Source: Chryseosolibacter histidinae (lineage in GTDB: Bacteria; Bacteroidota; Bacteroidia; Cytophagales; Cyclobacteriaceae). From it: DNA of 33,672 nt. A program made the translations under genes and the position numbers. The notes under the pieces were generated by a model, which searched no databases, was not told the DNA's origin, and saw nothing but the letters and a program-made list of their open reading frames with translations. Numbering within the stretch: position 1 is the stretch's first letter; every line of letters begins with the position of its first letter. Location: assembly GCF_018598225.1 (NCBI RefSeq), contig NZ_JAHESF010000059.1, forward strand, positions 1-33,672, read 5' to 3'. Positions 7,852 through 15,569 of the stretch are shown here, piece after piece.

Positions 7852-8694
7852 TTATTTTTTCGGCAGCGAGAGCTCTACCAACACGGGCAAATGATCGGAG
7901 GGGTAATTTTTGCCGTCGTTATCGGGGAGCACCTTGTAATTGCTGGCGGCCCACTCTGGTGTATGGAAAATGTAATCGATGGGCCTGCAGGTGATGGAAT
8001 TCACGGTGAAGCTGCAGAAGGTACCTGGCGGATCTTGTGGCGCGGGATCGATCAACGTCAGGCTGGATTTATCCATGATGGTTTTGTACGGAAGCTCGTC
8101 GCGCGTGCAGTTGAAGTCGCCTGTGATGACCACCGGAAGGCCTCTGCCGAGATCGAGCGCCTTCGTCTTGAGCAGTGTAGCGCTCTTGGTGCGTGATTCG
8201 CGGCCGATATGATCGAAGTGTGTGTTGATGAAGAAAAACTCTCTGCCACTTTTCTTATCGCGCATCCTGGCCCAGGTGGCTACGCGGGTGAGCGCCGCAT
8301 CCCAGCTCTTGCTGCCAGCCACGTCAGGTGTTTCAGAGAGCCAGAAGGTGCCCTGGGCAAGAATGTTGAAACGCTCTTTTTTGTAAAGGATGGCCGAGTA
8401 TTCTCCTTTTTCCTTTCCATCTTCCCTGCCAACACCGAGAGACCCGTAAGCAGTGACGTTGTTGGTGAGGTCTTGCAATTGATTGTGCATTGCTTCTTGT
8501 ACGCCGAGCAGATCGGGGTCGTATTTTCTGATCAGGTCATATACCTTTTCTTTTCTGCTGCTCCACTGGTTGATGCCGTCGCCGGGGTTGTCGTAGCGGA
8601 TGTTGTAGGTCATAACGGTTACGGACTGCGCGAATGCCGTCAATGCACCCAATACAAAAAGAAATGTGATAAAAGATCGTCTGCTTAAATACAT
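7852..8694 (-). CDS. Secreted endonuclease/exonuclease/phosphatase-family protein
   Basis: A 280-residue protein with a Sec signal ending ALTAFAQ. The EEP (DNase I-like) fold motifs are all present: VMTYNIRYDN (metal-site Asn), LGVQEA (metal-binding Glu), FFINTHFDHIG, VVITGDFNCT (Asp/Asn), PIDYIF and YPSDHLPV (catalytic His). It should be an active metal-dependent phosphodiesterase or phosphatase outside the cytoplasm. The substrate (nucleic acid, phospholipid or inositol phosphate) cannot be read from the sequence. It lies 4 nt after the upstream unknown and 12 nt before the AraC gene. Confidence 0.9.
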   Translation of the reverse strand: MYLSRRSFITFLFVLGALTAFAQSVTVMTYNIRYDNPGDGINQWSSRKEKVYDLIRKYDPDLLGVQEAMHNQLQDLTNNVTAYGSLGVGREDGKEKGEYSAILYKKERFNILAQGTFWLSETPDVAGSKSWDAALTRVATWARMRDKKSGREFFFINTHFDHIGRESRTKSATLLKTKALDLGRGLPVVITGDFNCTRDELPYKTIMDKSSLTLIDPAPQDPPGTFCSFTVNSITCRPIDYIFHTPEWAASNYKVLPDNDGKNYPSDHLPVLVELSLPKK

Positions 8695-8698
8695 ACTG

Positions 8699-9448
8699 TT
8701 AGTTAGCGGTTAATTGCTGGTAGTGTTCCAATATGCGGACCAGATCATTTTTCCGCTTGAAGCTCAGCTTGTTTTCATCGGCAAATTTAACCAGCGTTTC
8801 GTAGTGAGGTTTTGTATAGGTCTCCAGCAGCTCATCGTCAATAAGCTTGTTTTTAACTTTGGAGCGATCGAACAAATAATTGTCATCAATTTCTTTTTCT
8901 ACGATCCTCGCATACGGCATGATCTGCCCGTTGGGATCCATGATATAGATGGTTTCAACCTGTAAGATCTCTGTGGAGGTATAGGTGTACCCTGGCCCAT
9001 AACTTCCTGAAGGTGTGGTGCCGGAGGTTGTGTGGCTTTTCTGCTTCATTTGAAGCGGATCTGTTTTTGACAGCACGGCAAATGTTTTAAATTCTTTCAC
9101 CACCTCAAAGAACAGGGGACTGACAATGTCTGTCTGAGGGTCGGGATAAGAAAACACATAAAATACGCGCTGCTTGTTCCGCTCCTCATCGAAGAACTCG
9201 AAACCGGCTACACTTTTCGCGGTAAAGGACTTTGAGATACTGCCACTTTCGAAGGATAACACGCCGGTATCGTCATTGTATCGAAGCAGGCCAACCAGCT
9301 CTGTTCCGTCATTTACCATGATGCTGCCATCATACCATCTGCCTGCCCCACCAACGATCGTAGTTTTTGACGAGCGCTGGGCAAAGGTGGGTATGAGAAA
9401 ACTGGAAAAGACTATGCTTAAAAAAAGTGAGGGTTTTACTGTATTCAT
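8699..9448 (-). CDS. Secreted protein of unknown function
   Basis: A 249-residue protein with a Sec signal (MNTVKPSLFLSIVFSSFLIP, cleavage near FAQ). The mature part looks beta-rich at first (YDGSIMVNDGTELVGLLRYND), then has a Ser/Thr/Gly/Tyr-rich linker (about 140-157) and a charged helical C-terminus. I do not recognise a family, though similar secreted unknowns are frequent in Cytophagia. It is the first gene of an apparent operon with the EEP and AraC genes. Only 43 nt separate its start from the divergent pnuC start, so the two promoters must overlap. Confidence 0.75.
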   Translation of the reverse strand: MNTVKPSLFLSIVFSSFLIPTFAQRSSKTTIVGGAGRWYDGSIMVNDGTELVGLLRYNDDTGVLSFESGSISKSFTAKSVAGFEFFDEERNKQRVFYVFSYPDPQTDIVSPLFFEVVKEFKTFAVLSKTDPLQMKQKSHTTSGTTPSGSYGPGYTYTSTEILQVETIYIMDPNGQIMPYARIVEKEIDDNYLFDRSKVKNKLIDDELLETYTKPHYETLVKFADENKLSFKRKNDLVRILEHYQQLTAN

Positions 9449-9491
9449 AGGATTATTAAGTTAATGAAAGTTTAACTTGCTCGCACAAATT

Positions 9492-10157
9492 ATGGATTTT
9501 TTCAACATCGATCACATTTTCTTCAGCGTCTGGAATTACGACGTGAGCTACCTCGAATTTTTCGGACTTATATCGGGCATCATTGCCGTGGTGCTGTCGG
9601 CGCTGGCCAACGTCTGGAGCTGGCCCGCGGGCATCATCAACGTAACCCTTTCGTTTTTCCTCTTCTTTCAGGTGCAGCTGTATCCGGATATGTTTCTGCA
9701 GATCTTCTTTTTCATCACCAACGTTATGGGCTGGTGGCGCTGGACTCACCCCAAGCCTTACGAGGAAGACCGCAAGCACGAGCTGAAGATCAGTTTCCTG
9801 AAGACCTCCGAGCTGATACTGGTATCGGCCGCCGGCATTGCCGGTACACTGCTGCTGGGCTTATTTGCTGAAAATCTCCACGAGCTTTTCCCATCGGTCT
9901 TCACCAAGCCCAGCGCCGCGCCATACCTCGATTCTTTCATTACTGTGATGAGCATTGTTGCCACGATCTACCTGATCCAGAAAAAGATCGAGAGCTGGGT
10001 GATCTGGCTGCTGGTGGATGTGATCGCCACCTACCTGTACTTTTCGAGAGACATTAAGTTATACGGTGTTCTTTACCTGGTGCTTTGTTTCATCGCGGCG
10101 TTTGCGCTGTGGAACTGGGTGCGTGAATTCCGGAGCTACAGAAAGCATCATTCATGA
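9492..10157 (+). CDS. pnuC: PnuC-family nicotinamide riboside transporter
   Basis: A 221-residue membrane protein with about seven helices. ATG 9492 was chosen over an in-frame TTG at 9477. PnuC features are the conserved NVWSWPAGIINV stretch and NVMGWWRWTHP, with later WVIWLLVDVIATYLY. PnuC proteins carry nicotinamide riboside (or, in relatives, thiamine) into the cell by facilitated diffusion driven by phosphorylation inside. The ATGA overlap with a ribosylnicotinamide-kinase-like gene supports the riboside as substrate. I see no thiamine or NAD riboswitch in the 43-nt leader. Confidence 0.9.
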   Translation: MDFFNIDHIFFSVWNYDVSYLEFFGLISGIIAVVLSALANVWSWPAGIINVTLSFFLFFQVQLYPDMFLQIFFFITNVMGWWRWTHPKPYEEDRKHELKISFLKTSELILVSAAGIAGTLLLGLFAENLHELFPSVFTKPSAAPYLDSFITVMSIVATIYLIQKKIESWVIWLLVDVIATYLYFSRDIKLYGVLYLVLCFIAAFALWNWVREFRSYRKHHS

Positions 10158-10675
10158 ACAACGTGAAAATAGTTTGCTTCTATGGTCCTGAGAGCACGGG
10201 CAAGTCTGTGATGGCGGCGCATATGGCACAGAAGTATCATACGGAGTTTGTGCCCGAAGTAGCCCGCGAGATGATCGTCACCAATGATTTCACCACCGAA
10301 GATATTGTGCGGATCGGTCATGCGCACTACGAACGCATCCGGCAGAAATCGCGCTTAGCCAACAAGATCCTTTTCTGTGATACCGATGCCATCACCACGC
10401 AGCTGTACTCACGGCATTACCTGAACGAAGTGCCTGACGTTCTGTATACGCTGGAGAAGCAAGTGAAATACGACCTCTACTTTTTATTCGACATAGACGT
10501 GCCCTGGGTGGAAGACGGGCTGAGAGACCTGGGTCATGTGCGGCAGCAGATGTTCGATGCTTTTAAAGTAGCCCTCGACCAAAGAAAGATTTCTTACATA
10601 CTTGTTAAAGGCAACTGGGAGCAACGTGAGCGCATCATCACAGAGGCGGTTGACAGGCTTTTACAACAACCTTGA
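10154..10675 (+). CDS. NadR-type ribosylnicotinamide kinase domain protein
   Basis: A 173-residue P-loop ATPase: GPESTGKS (11-18) is the Walker A, followed by VPEVAREMI, and a Walker B-like ILFCDTDAITT. This matches the C-terminal kinase domain of NadR, without the N-terminal regulator or adenylyltransferase parts. It probably phosphorylates nicotinamide riboside to NMN and so traps the PnuC cargo. Coupling to pnuC by ATGA overlap is strong support. NMN adenylation must be done by another gene. Its 3' end overlaps the convergent sigma-factor gene by 15 nt. Confidence 0.87.
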   Translation: MNNVKIVCFYGPESTGKSVMAAHMAQKYHTEFVPEVAREMIVTNDFTTEDIVRIGHAHYERIRQKSRLANKILFCDTDAITTQLYSRHYLNEVPDVLYTLEKQVKYDLYFLFDIDVPWVEDGLRDLGHVRQQMFDAFKVALDQRKISYILVKGNWEQRERIITEAVDRLLQQP

Positions 10676-11917
10676 TCGTTTCTTTTGCAGCAATTCCCTT
10701 TCCGGCTTTGAGCTTACAAGTGACAAGGCTTTGTCGTACGCCAGCATCGCTTTTTCGCGGTCGTTCACCTCGAAATAAAAATCACCCAGCACAGCGTGAT
10801 AGCGGTGTGATTCTTCCAATCCTTCGATGGCCACCAGCGCTTTCAATCCCTCGCGTGCAGACTTCCAGTAACCGAGTGCTATCGCCTTGTTCATTTCAAC
10901 AACCGGGCCGGGTTTTATATTGGAGAGTGATCCGTACAAATGAAAGATAGCCTCCCAGTTGGTGTGCTCAAAACTGCCGGCCATGGAGTGGTGGGCGGCG
11001 ATGGCAGCTTCGAGGTGATAGTCGGTGAGGCCCGGACCTTCTGATGCCCGGTTCAGGTACGATATCCCCTCTTCGATCAGCGCCTTGTTCCACAGTGAGC
11101 GATCCTGGTCTTTCAGCAATATCATCTCGCCATCCTTGCCAAGTCGTGCTGCCTCACGGGATGCCTGCAGGCACATGAGCGAAAGCAAGGCGTTGGTTCG
11201 CGGTGTGCTGGTAATGCTGTTACGGGTCAGCAGCAGGCAGAGTCGCATGGCTTCTTCGCAGAGATCGTTCCTGATCAGCTGATCGGGATGCGATGAGTTA
11301 TAACCTTCGTTGAAGAGCAGATAGAGTGTATGCAGCACAACGTCCAGCCGTGCCGGTAAGCTTGCCGGTGCCGGCACTTCGAGCGCAATGTTCTCCAGGC
11401 GGATCTTCTCCCTGGCCCGGTAGAGGCGTTTGGCGATGGTCTCATCGGTGGTGAGAAAGCTGCGGGCGATCTCTGACACACTCAGCCCACACAAGGTCTT
11501 CAGCGTAAGCGCGATCTGCGATTCATACGGAATGGCGGGATGACAGCAGGCGAAGATCATTCTCAGCTGACTGTCTTCGATCTCGTTTTCGATGAACAGC
11601 TGATTCACCGTTGGCGCAAGTGTCCACTCCGATTCCAGCGCCTGGGCCAGCTCTTCGTGCACGCTTTCGCGAAGCTTGCGCTGACGCAGCACGTCGATAG
11701 CTTTTCTTTTCGCAACGGTATAAAGCCAGGCAGAAGGATTGTCAGGTATACCTTTGAATTTCCAGACGGTGACAGCTTTGAGCAGTGTATCCTGAACAAT
11801 GTCTTGCGTGATGTCGAGGTTGCCGAAGCCCAGCAGGCGTGTTAACACAGCGGCCATCTTTCCTGCTTCCTTACGGAAAAGATGGCCCACCAGCTGATCT
11901 ACCTGTTGTTCGCGCAT
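10661..11917 (-). CDS. ECF sigma factor with TPR-like C-terminal extension (ECF42 type)
   Basis: A 418-residue sigma-70 family protein. Region 2 is at about 15-80 (DITQDIVQDTLLKAVTVW, NPSAWLYTVAKRKAID). Region 4 is at about 120-175 (LTLKTLCGLSVSEIARSFLTTDETIAKRLYRAREKI). A 240-residue extension follows, carrying LYLLFNEGYNSS and helical repeats up to FYFEVNDREKAMLAYDKAL. That extension and the link to a DGPF/YCII gene define the ECF42 group, which has no membrane anti-sigma factor; the extension is thought to be needed for activity. A DGPF gene lies upstream on the same strand. A nested repeat element separates this gene from the NTF2-like gene, so it may be transcribed separately. Confidence 0.92.
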   Translation of the reverse strand: MREQQVDQLVGHLFRKEAGKMAAVLTRLLGFGNLDITQDIVQDTLLKAVTVWKFKGIPDNPSAWLYTVAKRKAIDVLRQRKLRESVHEELAQALESEWTLAPTVNQLFIENEIEDSQLRMIFACCHPAIPYESQIALTLKTLCGLSVSEIARSFLTTDETIAKRLYRAREKIRLENIALEVPAPASLPARLDVVLHTLYLLFNEGYNSSHPDQLIRNDLCEEAMRLCLLLTRNSITSTPRTNALLSLMCLQASREAARLGKDGEMILLKDQDRSLWNKALIEEGISYLNRASEGPGLTDYHLEAAIAAHHSMAGSFEHTNWEAIFHLYGSLSNIKPGPVVEMNKAIALGYWKSAREGLKALVAIEGLEESHRYHAVLGDFYFEVNDREKAMLAYDKALSLVSSKPERELLQKKRSRLL

Positions 11918-11927
11918 GCTTAAAGTT

Positions 11928-12176
11928 AGTTGACAATTGACAAAGACTCAATCCGATTTCAAGGCTTGTGCTGATGAAGAGTCCATGGTCGATGGTCCAT
12001 AGTCCATAGTCGTGCAGTGTTAAGCATCATTACCGTCTTACAATCGAAGGGTGCCTTGTTCACCTAACCTTAACTGCCATGGACCATCGACCATGGACTA
12101 TGGACTTTCCTAACCGACAGCACGAATGTGATACTGACTCTAACCGTTGTCAACTGCCTCTTGTCAATTGTCAATT
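11928..12176. repeat. Foldback element, RRTTGAC family, copy 1 (outer)
   Basis: The right arm (12144-12176, minus strand) reads as heptamers AATTGAC, AATTGAC, AAGAGGC, AGTTGAC and then AACGG. The left arm (11928-11949) has AGTTGAC, AATTGAC and AAAGACTC, and degenerates after that. TTGACAATTGACAA is a perfect 14-bp inverted match between arms. The right arm contains the stop codon of the NTF2-like gene (12171-12173); the left arm begins 11 nt before the sigma-factor start codon. A second element of another family sits inside its spacer. Confidence 0.85.
11980..12106. repeat. Foldback element, RGTCSAY family, copy A (nested)
   Basis: Two 28-nt arms of exactly four heptamers each. With a = AGTCCAT, b = GGTCGAT and c = GGTCCAT, the left arm (11980-12007) is a-b-c-a and the right arm (12079-12106, minus strand) is a-a-b-c. 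A perfect 20-bp match joins 11981-12000 with 12079-12098. The spacer is 71 nt and shows no reading frame. The element lies wholly inside the RRTTGAC element at 11928-12176. Confidence 0.9.
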
Positions 12177-12593
12177 ATCATAATACGTCGCGTCTTTCAC
12201 AATCAACCCATCCTTAAAAGTCAGGATCGTGGCAATGGGAAGCCGGAAGCTGCTGCCATCGGGTGCTGTTCCGGACGAGACAAATTCAACGGTCACCTTA
12301 TCGCCGGAAGCGTAAAGCCCTGTTACTTCATCATGAACATCGGGAAACATCTTCTCAAGATCAGCGTATTTGGCAGCGATCTCGTTCCTGGTTTTGCTCA
12401 CATGATCCATGCCGAATGACGGGTCGAGAAACGATGCAGGTTCAGTGTAGAACGATGCCATGGCGTTCCAGTCGTGACGGTTAAACGCTTCGAACATTTG
12501 CTTTGCCTTGGCTGTATTCACGTCATGATCGGTGCCGGGTGGCTGGCAGCCTGCCACGCAAACTGCCAGTATTATCACGCAGACCGTTCTCAT
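12171..12593 (-). CDS. NTF2/SnoaL-like lipoprotein
   Basis: A 140-residue protein with a short signal and lipobox VAGC (Cys16). The rest is an NTF2-like cone fold: AKQMFEAFNRHDWNAMASFYTEPASFLDP, then DEVTGLYASGDKVTVEFVSSGT, and FRLPIATILTFKDGLIVKDATYYDN. SnoaL-like domains may be enzymes or ligand-binding proteins; no catalytic assignment is possible. TGATG couples its start to the upstream DGPF gene stop. The stop codon falls inside a repeat arm. Confidence 0.85.
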   Translation of the reverse strand: MRTVCVIILAVCVAGCQPPGTDHDVNTAKAKQMFEAFNRHDWNAMASFYTEPASFLDPSFGMDHVSKTRNEIAAKYADLEKMFPDVHDEVTGLYASGDKVTVEFVSSGTAPDGSSFRLPIATILTFKDGLIVKDATYYDN

Positions 12594-12937
12594 CAGGGCA
12601 TGTCAACTTTCATTACCTCGCGTACCTCAACACTTCCGCCGAGCTCATAGTCAGGACAATCTTTCGCCATCTGTACGGCTTCATCGATGTTTTTGGCATT
12701 CACCACAAAGAAACCTGTGGTCACTTCTTTACTCTCGGCAAAAGGGCCGTCAGTGACAGTTTTTTTTGAGCCGGCCACTGTTTTACCTCCGGGCAGAAGT
12801 GGTTCGCCCGACACATATTTTCCTTCTTTTGTCAGCTTCTCGACCCAGGCCAGCCATTTCTGCATCTGGGCTCCTTGTTGTTGGGCAGGAAGGTGGCTCA
12901 CATCACCGCCGCGGAATAGAAACATGTACTTTTCCAT
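12593..12937 (-). CDS. YCII-related DGPF-domain protein
   Basis: From ATG 12937 the protein has 114 residues, usual for the family. An upstream frame extension to 13072 is repeat-derived and was rejected. It begins MEKYMFLFRGGD, has PLLPGGKTVAG and the hallmark VTDGPFAESKE, and ends in a ferredoxin-like alpha-beta fold (GFFVVNAKNIDEAVQMAKDCP). DGPF proteins are genetically linked with ECF42 sigma factors, as here, and are typical targets of them. Enzymatic activity is not established for this group. The stop and the next start share one base (TGATG). Confidence 0.92.
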   Translation of the reverse strand: MEKYMFLFRGGDVSHLPAQQQGAQMQKWLAWVEKLTKEGKYVSGEPLLPGGKTVAGSKKTVTDGPFAESKEVTTGFFVVNAKNIDEAVQMAKDCPDYELGGSVEVREVMKVDMP

Positions 12938-13051
12938 AGTTTGTAAAGTTTTGGTTGAACATAATTTACCCCATGACGGGCGGATTGACACCTTTCGGAC
13001 AAAGATTCGGAAATTTTTTCTAGATGTCTCCCCGGAATTGCGGGATGGATT

Positions 13052-13229
13052 AGTCCACGGTCCACAGACCACAGTCCACGGCCGGGCGAGTCAGTCGTCA
13101 GACCACTGACATGGCCAGGGTTGCCGCGCAGTGGTCCGACGACTATCCGGGATAGCTATTGCAAATACGAAGCACAACCGTTGACTTACGTTGAAACTGC
13201 CGTGGTCCGTGGACCGTCGACCGTGGACT
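13052..13229. repeat. Foldback element, RGTCSAY family, copy B
   Basis: Two 28-nt arms of four heptamers. The left arm (13052-13079) has units AGTCCAC, GGTCCAC, AGACCAC, AGTCCAC. The right arm (13202-13229, minus strand) has AGTCCAC, GGTCGAC, GGTCCAC, GGACCAC. The right arm ends 2 nt from the stop codon of the transporter gene. The 122-nt spacer contains a separate 52-nt hairpin (13093-13144). Of the 294-nt gap at 12938-13231, nothing else is recognisable. Confidence 0.9.
13093..13144. repeat. AGTCGTC hairpin, copy 1 (nested in copy B)
   Basis: The 16-bp arms are AGTCGTC + AGACCAC + TG (13093-13108) and, on the other strand, AGTCGTC + GGACCAC + TG (13129-13144), matching at 15 of 16 positions with a 20-nt loop. 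The second heptamer is the same as one used in the surrounding RGTCSAY element. A second copy with the same arms lies at 19140-19193. Confidence 0.88.
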
Positions 13230-13231
13230 CT

Positions 13232-14491
13232 TTACTTCTTCCCGGCCTTGTAACCTCTGGCTGCAAAATAAAGGATGTACAGGTAGCAGGGGATCATGAT
13301 AGCATAGGCTTCACGTGTGCCCCATGACTGAGAAAGCTTGCCGTAGATGAGCGGCAAAATGGCACCGCCTGCAATGGCCATCACCAGCAATGCCGAACCG
13401 ATCTTGGTGAATCGCCCGAGACCATCGATGGCCAGCGGGAATATGGCAGGCCACATCAGCGAGTTGGCAAGTCCCAGCAATGCGATGAACGTTACAGAAG
13501 TTTTTCCGTTGGTCACCACTGCTGCCAACGTGAATATCACACCCAGCACGGCACTGATGCGCAACGCCATGGATTGCGAGAGAAACTTGGGAATGGTGAA
13601 AATACCGATCACATAACCCACCAGCATGAAGGCCAGCGTGAACTGTGTATAAAATCTTGCTTCGCTCAGCTCGATGCCAAGTGACTTTCCATAACTGATA
13701 ATGGTGTCTCCGGCCATCACCTCAACGCCTACGTAGAGGAACAACGCCAGCACACCCAGCAACAGGTGCGGAAACTGGAGCACACTGGTTTTTCCGGAAG
13801 CGTCGCTGCGTTTGGTCTCATCTCCATTCTCGTCTTTGATGTCGGGCAGTGAAGAGAACAGGATCGCCACAGCGAGGAAAGCCAGCACACCTGAAATGAT
13901 GATATAAGGAACAACAACACGGCTGGCCAGCTCGTCGAGCTTCGCATCCCTGGCAACGGTATCCATCGCACCCAGGCTTTTTTCGAGGGCGTCGGCGTCT
14001 TTCAGTGCAATGTAGCCAAAGATCAAACCGGCGAGAATGCCCGCTACTTTATTGCAGATGCCCATGATGCTGATGCGTTTTGCGGCGCTTTCGATGGGGC
14101 CGATGATGGATACATAAGGATTGGAAGCAGTCTGAAGCAACGCAAGCCCGGTTCCGATAATGAACAGGCCTACCAGAAACATATTGAAGTTACGGGCATT
14201 GGCAGCGGGCACAAAAAGGATTGCACCCAGCGCCATGATGAGCAACCCTATGGCCATGCCTTTTTTATAGCCGGTCCTGCTCAGTACATAAGAAGACGGC
14301 AGCGCCATCACAGTGTACGCGATGAAGAAAGCAGTCGCTACAAGATAAGATTGAAAATCGGTTTCAAGCTGACAAGCAATTTTCAGGTAGGGGATCAGTG
14401 TACCGTTGACCCACGTGACAAAACCGAAAATAAAAAATAGCGCCCCGATGATGATCATCGGAAGGGTATACGATTTTTGCTGTGAGGTCAT
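13232..14491 (-). CDS. FucP/GluP-type sugar:proton MFS transporter
   Basis: A 419-residue protein with 12 predicted membrane helices. Motifs of the FucP/glucose-galactose porter branch are FFIFGFVTWVNGTLIPYLK in helix 1, AYTVMALPSSYVLSRTGYKKGM, and GTGLALLQTASNPYVSIIGP in helix 4. It should import a hexose or related sugar with protons; the exact sugar is not readable. It is divergent from a nucleotidyltransferase and sugar-kinase pair, suggesting import followed by activation. The intergenic region holds three dyads that could be operators. Confidence 0.88.
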   Translation of the reverse strand: MTSQQKSYTLPMIIIGALFFIFGFVTWVNGTLIPYLKIACQLETDFQSYLVATAFFIAYTVMALPSSYVLSRTGYKKGMAIGLLIMALGAILFVPAANARNFNMFLVGLFIIGTGLALLQTASNPYVSIIGPIESAAKRISIMGICNKVAGILAGLIFGYIALKDADALEKSLGAMDTVARDAKLDELASRVVVPYIIISGVLAFLAVAILFSSLPDIKDENGDETKRSDASGKTSVLQFPHLLLGVLALFLYVGVEVMAGDTIISYGKSLGIELSEARFYTQFTLAFMLVGYVIGIFTIPKFLSQSMALRISAVLGVIFTLAAVVTNGKTSVTFIALLGLANSLMWPAIFPLAIDGLGRFTKIGSALLVMAIAGGAILPLIYGKLSQSWGTREAYAIMIPCYLYILYFAARGYKAGKK

Positions 14492-14516
14492 TGATACAGG
14501 TTTTAGGTGGTGATAA

Positions 14517-14627
14517 ATCTTTTTAAAGATGTGTGTTTAAAAGCACATTATTCGCTTAAAGTTTTAATTTTGCGCCCTCGCATCAATGGCTTTCTAAAGC
14601 CTGAAAAAAGGAATGTTTGCGCAAACA
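14517..14627. promoter_or_regulatory. Dyad sites in the divergent sugar-gene control region
   Basis: Three dyads lie in the 160-nt gap: ATCTTT-TT-AAAGAT (14517-14530) near the transporter start, GGCTTT-CT-AAAGCC (14588-14601), and the perfect palindrome TGTTTGCGCAAACA (14614-14627). The last has a central CG and resembles LacI-family operators in form. The second and third lie just downstream of a -7-like element, a typical position for repression. No regulator gene is adjacent. Confidence 0.5.
14565..14572 (+). promoter_or_regulatory. Putative -7 element for the nucleotidyltransferase operon
   Basis: TAATTTTG fits the Bacteroidota TAnnTTTG consensus. It would start transcription near 14579, about 70 nt before the ATG at 14652. 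A matching -33 TTG is not evident. Confidence 0.45.
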
Positions 14628-14651
14628 CAAAACCGAAATAACTAAAAGACA

Positions 14652-15569
14652 ATGGACACACCAAATCGCACACAAAAAAAACTGACCTTAATGGTACTGG
14701 CCGCGGGCATCGGAAGCCGCTATGGCGGGATCAAGCAGATCGACGGCTTTGGACCGAATGGCGAGACCATCATGGATTATTCGCTTTTTGATGCCATCCG
14801 CTCCGGTTTCACAAAAGTGGTGTTCATTGTCCGCGACGAGATCCTCGATATCGTAAAAGAAAAGTTTGGTCCCAGGCTGAAAGGCAAAGTAGAGGTGGAG
14901 TATGTGGTACAGACGCTTGACAAACTCATTCCCCCGCAATTCAAAAACCCCGAACGTGCAAAACCCTGGGGAACCGGCCACGCTATGTTGTGCGCCCGTG
15001 AAGTGATCAACGAGCCCTTCGTGGTGATCAACGCCGACGATTTTTACGGCAGAGATTCGTTTGCTTCCATTGCTGATTTCTTTTCGAAGGATACCACCGG
15101 CGCGCATGCCATGGTAGGTTATACCCTGAAAAATGTGCTCTCCGAGCATGGCAGTGTTTCGCGCGGTGTTGGTGCAACCGATAAAGATGGTAATCTCACT
15201 TCCGTGGTGGAAAGAACCACCATCGTGGTCGAGAACGGCAAGATCATTTCGAAAGAAAAAGATGGCGACTTGGAGCTGAGCCCCGAAGCGCCTACGTCCA
15301 TGAACTTCTGGGGATTTCATCCTTCCATATTCCCGCTCACGGATTCTATGTTCCAGGATTTTCTGAAGAACAATCACCAGAACATCAAAGCAGAATTTTT
15401 CATACCTCTCATCGCCAACGGCATGATCCAGCAGAACAAAGGCAAGATAAAAGTACTCGGGGGCGGTAACATCTGGTTTGGTGTTACCTACAAAGAAGAC
15501 AAAGAAGCCGTTTCTGCCAGGATCAAAGAGCTTATCAAAAAAGGACAGTATCCTGAAAAACTTTGGTAA
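14652..15569 (+). CDS. Sugar-1-phosphate nucleotidyltransferase
   Basis: A 305-residue NTP-transferase. The nucleotide loop is VLAAGIGSRYGGIKQID (14-30), and the metal-binding segment is FVVINADDFYG. Later segments (MVGYTLKNVLSEHGSVSRGV, SMNFWGFHP) fit a Bacteroidota subfamily of hexose- or hexosamine-1-phosphate nucleotidyltransferases. The product would be an NDP-sugar; neither the base nor the sugar can be fixed. Its stop TAA shares a base with the ATG of the anomeric sugar kinase (TAATG), so kinase and transferase are probably made together. Confidence 0.85.
   Translation: MDTPNRTQKKLTLMVLAAGIGSRYGGIKQIDGFGPNGETIMDYSLFDAIRSGFTKVVFIVRDEILDIVKEKFGPRLKGKVEVEYVVQTLDKLIPPQFKNPERAKPWGTGHAMLCAREVINEPFVVINADDFYGRDSFASIADFFSKDTTGAHAMVGYTLKNVLSEHGSVSRGVGATDKDGNLTSVVERTTIVVENGKIISKEKDGDLELSPEAPTSMNFWGFHPSIFPLTDSMFQDFLKNNHQNIKAEFFIPLIANGMIQQNKGKIKVLGGGNIWFGVTYKEDKEAVSARIKELIKKGQYPEKLW

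Noticed and set aside
9449-9491. Riboswitch upstream of pnuC
   Set aside because: The 43-nt gap is too short and shows no conserved aptamer pattern.
12938-13072. N-terminal extension of the DGPF protein
   Set aside because: The 45 extra residues are encoded partly by a repeat arm; the family starts at MEKYMFLF.
11928-13229. Possible CRISPR array
   Set aside because: Units are 7 nt, contiguous and in inverted pairs, without regular unique spacers and without cas genes.
13052-13229. Possible insertion sequence with terminal inverted repeats
   Set aside because: The spacer is 122 nt with no transposase frame; the arms are heptamer runs and not typical IS ends.
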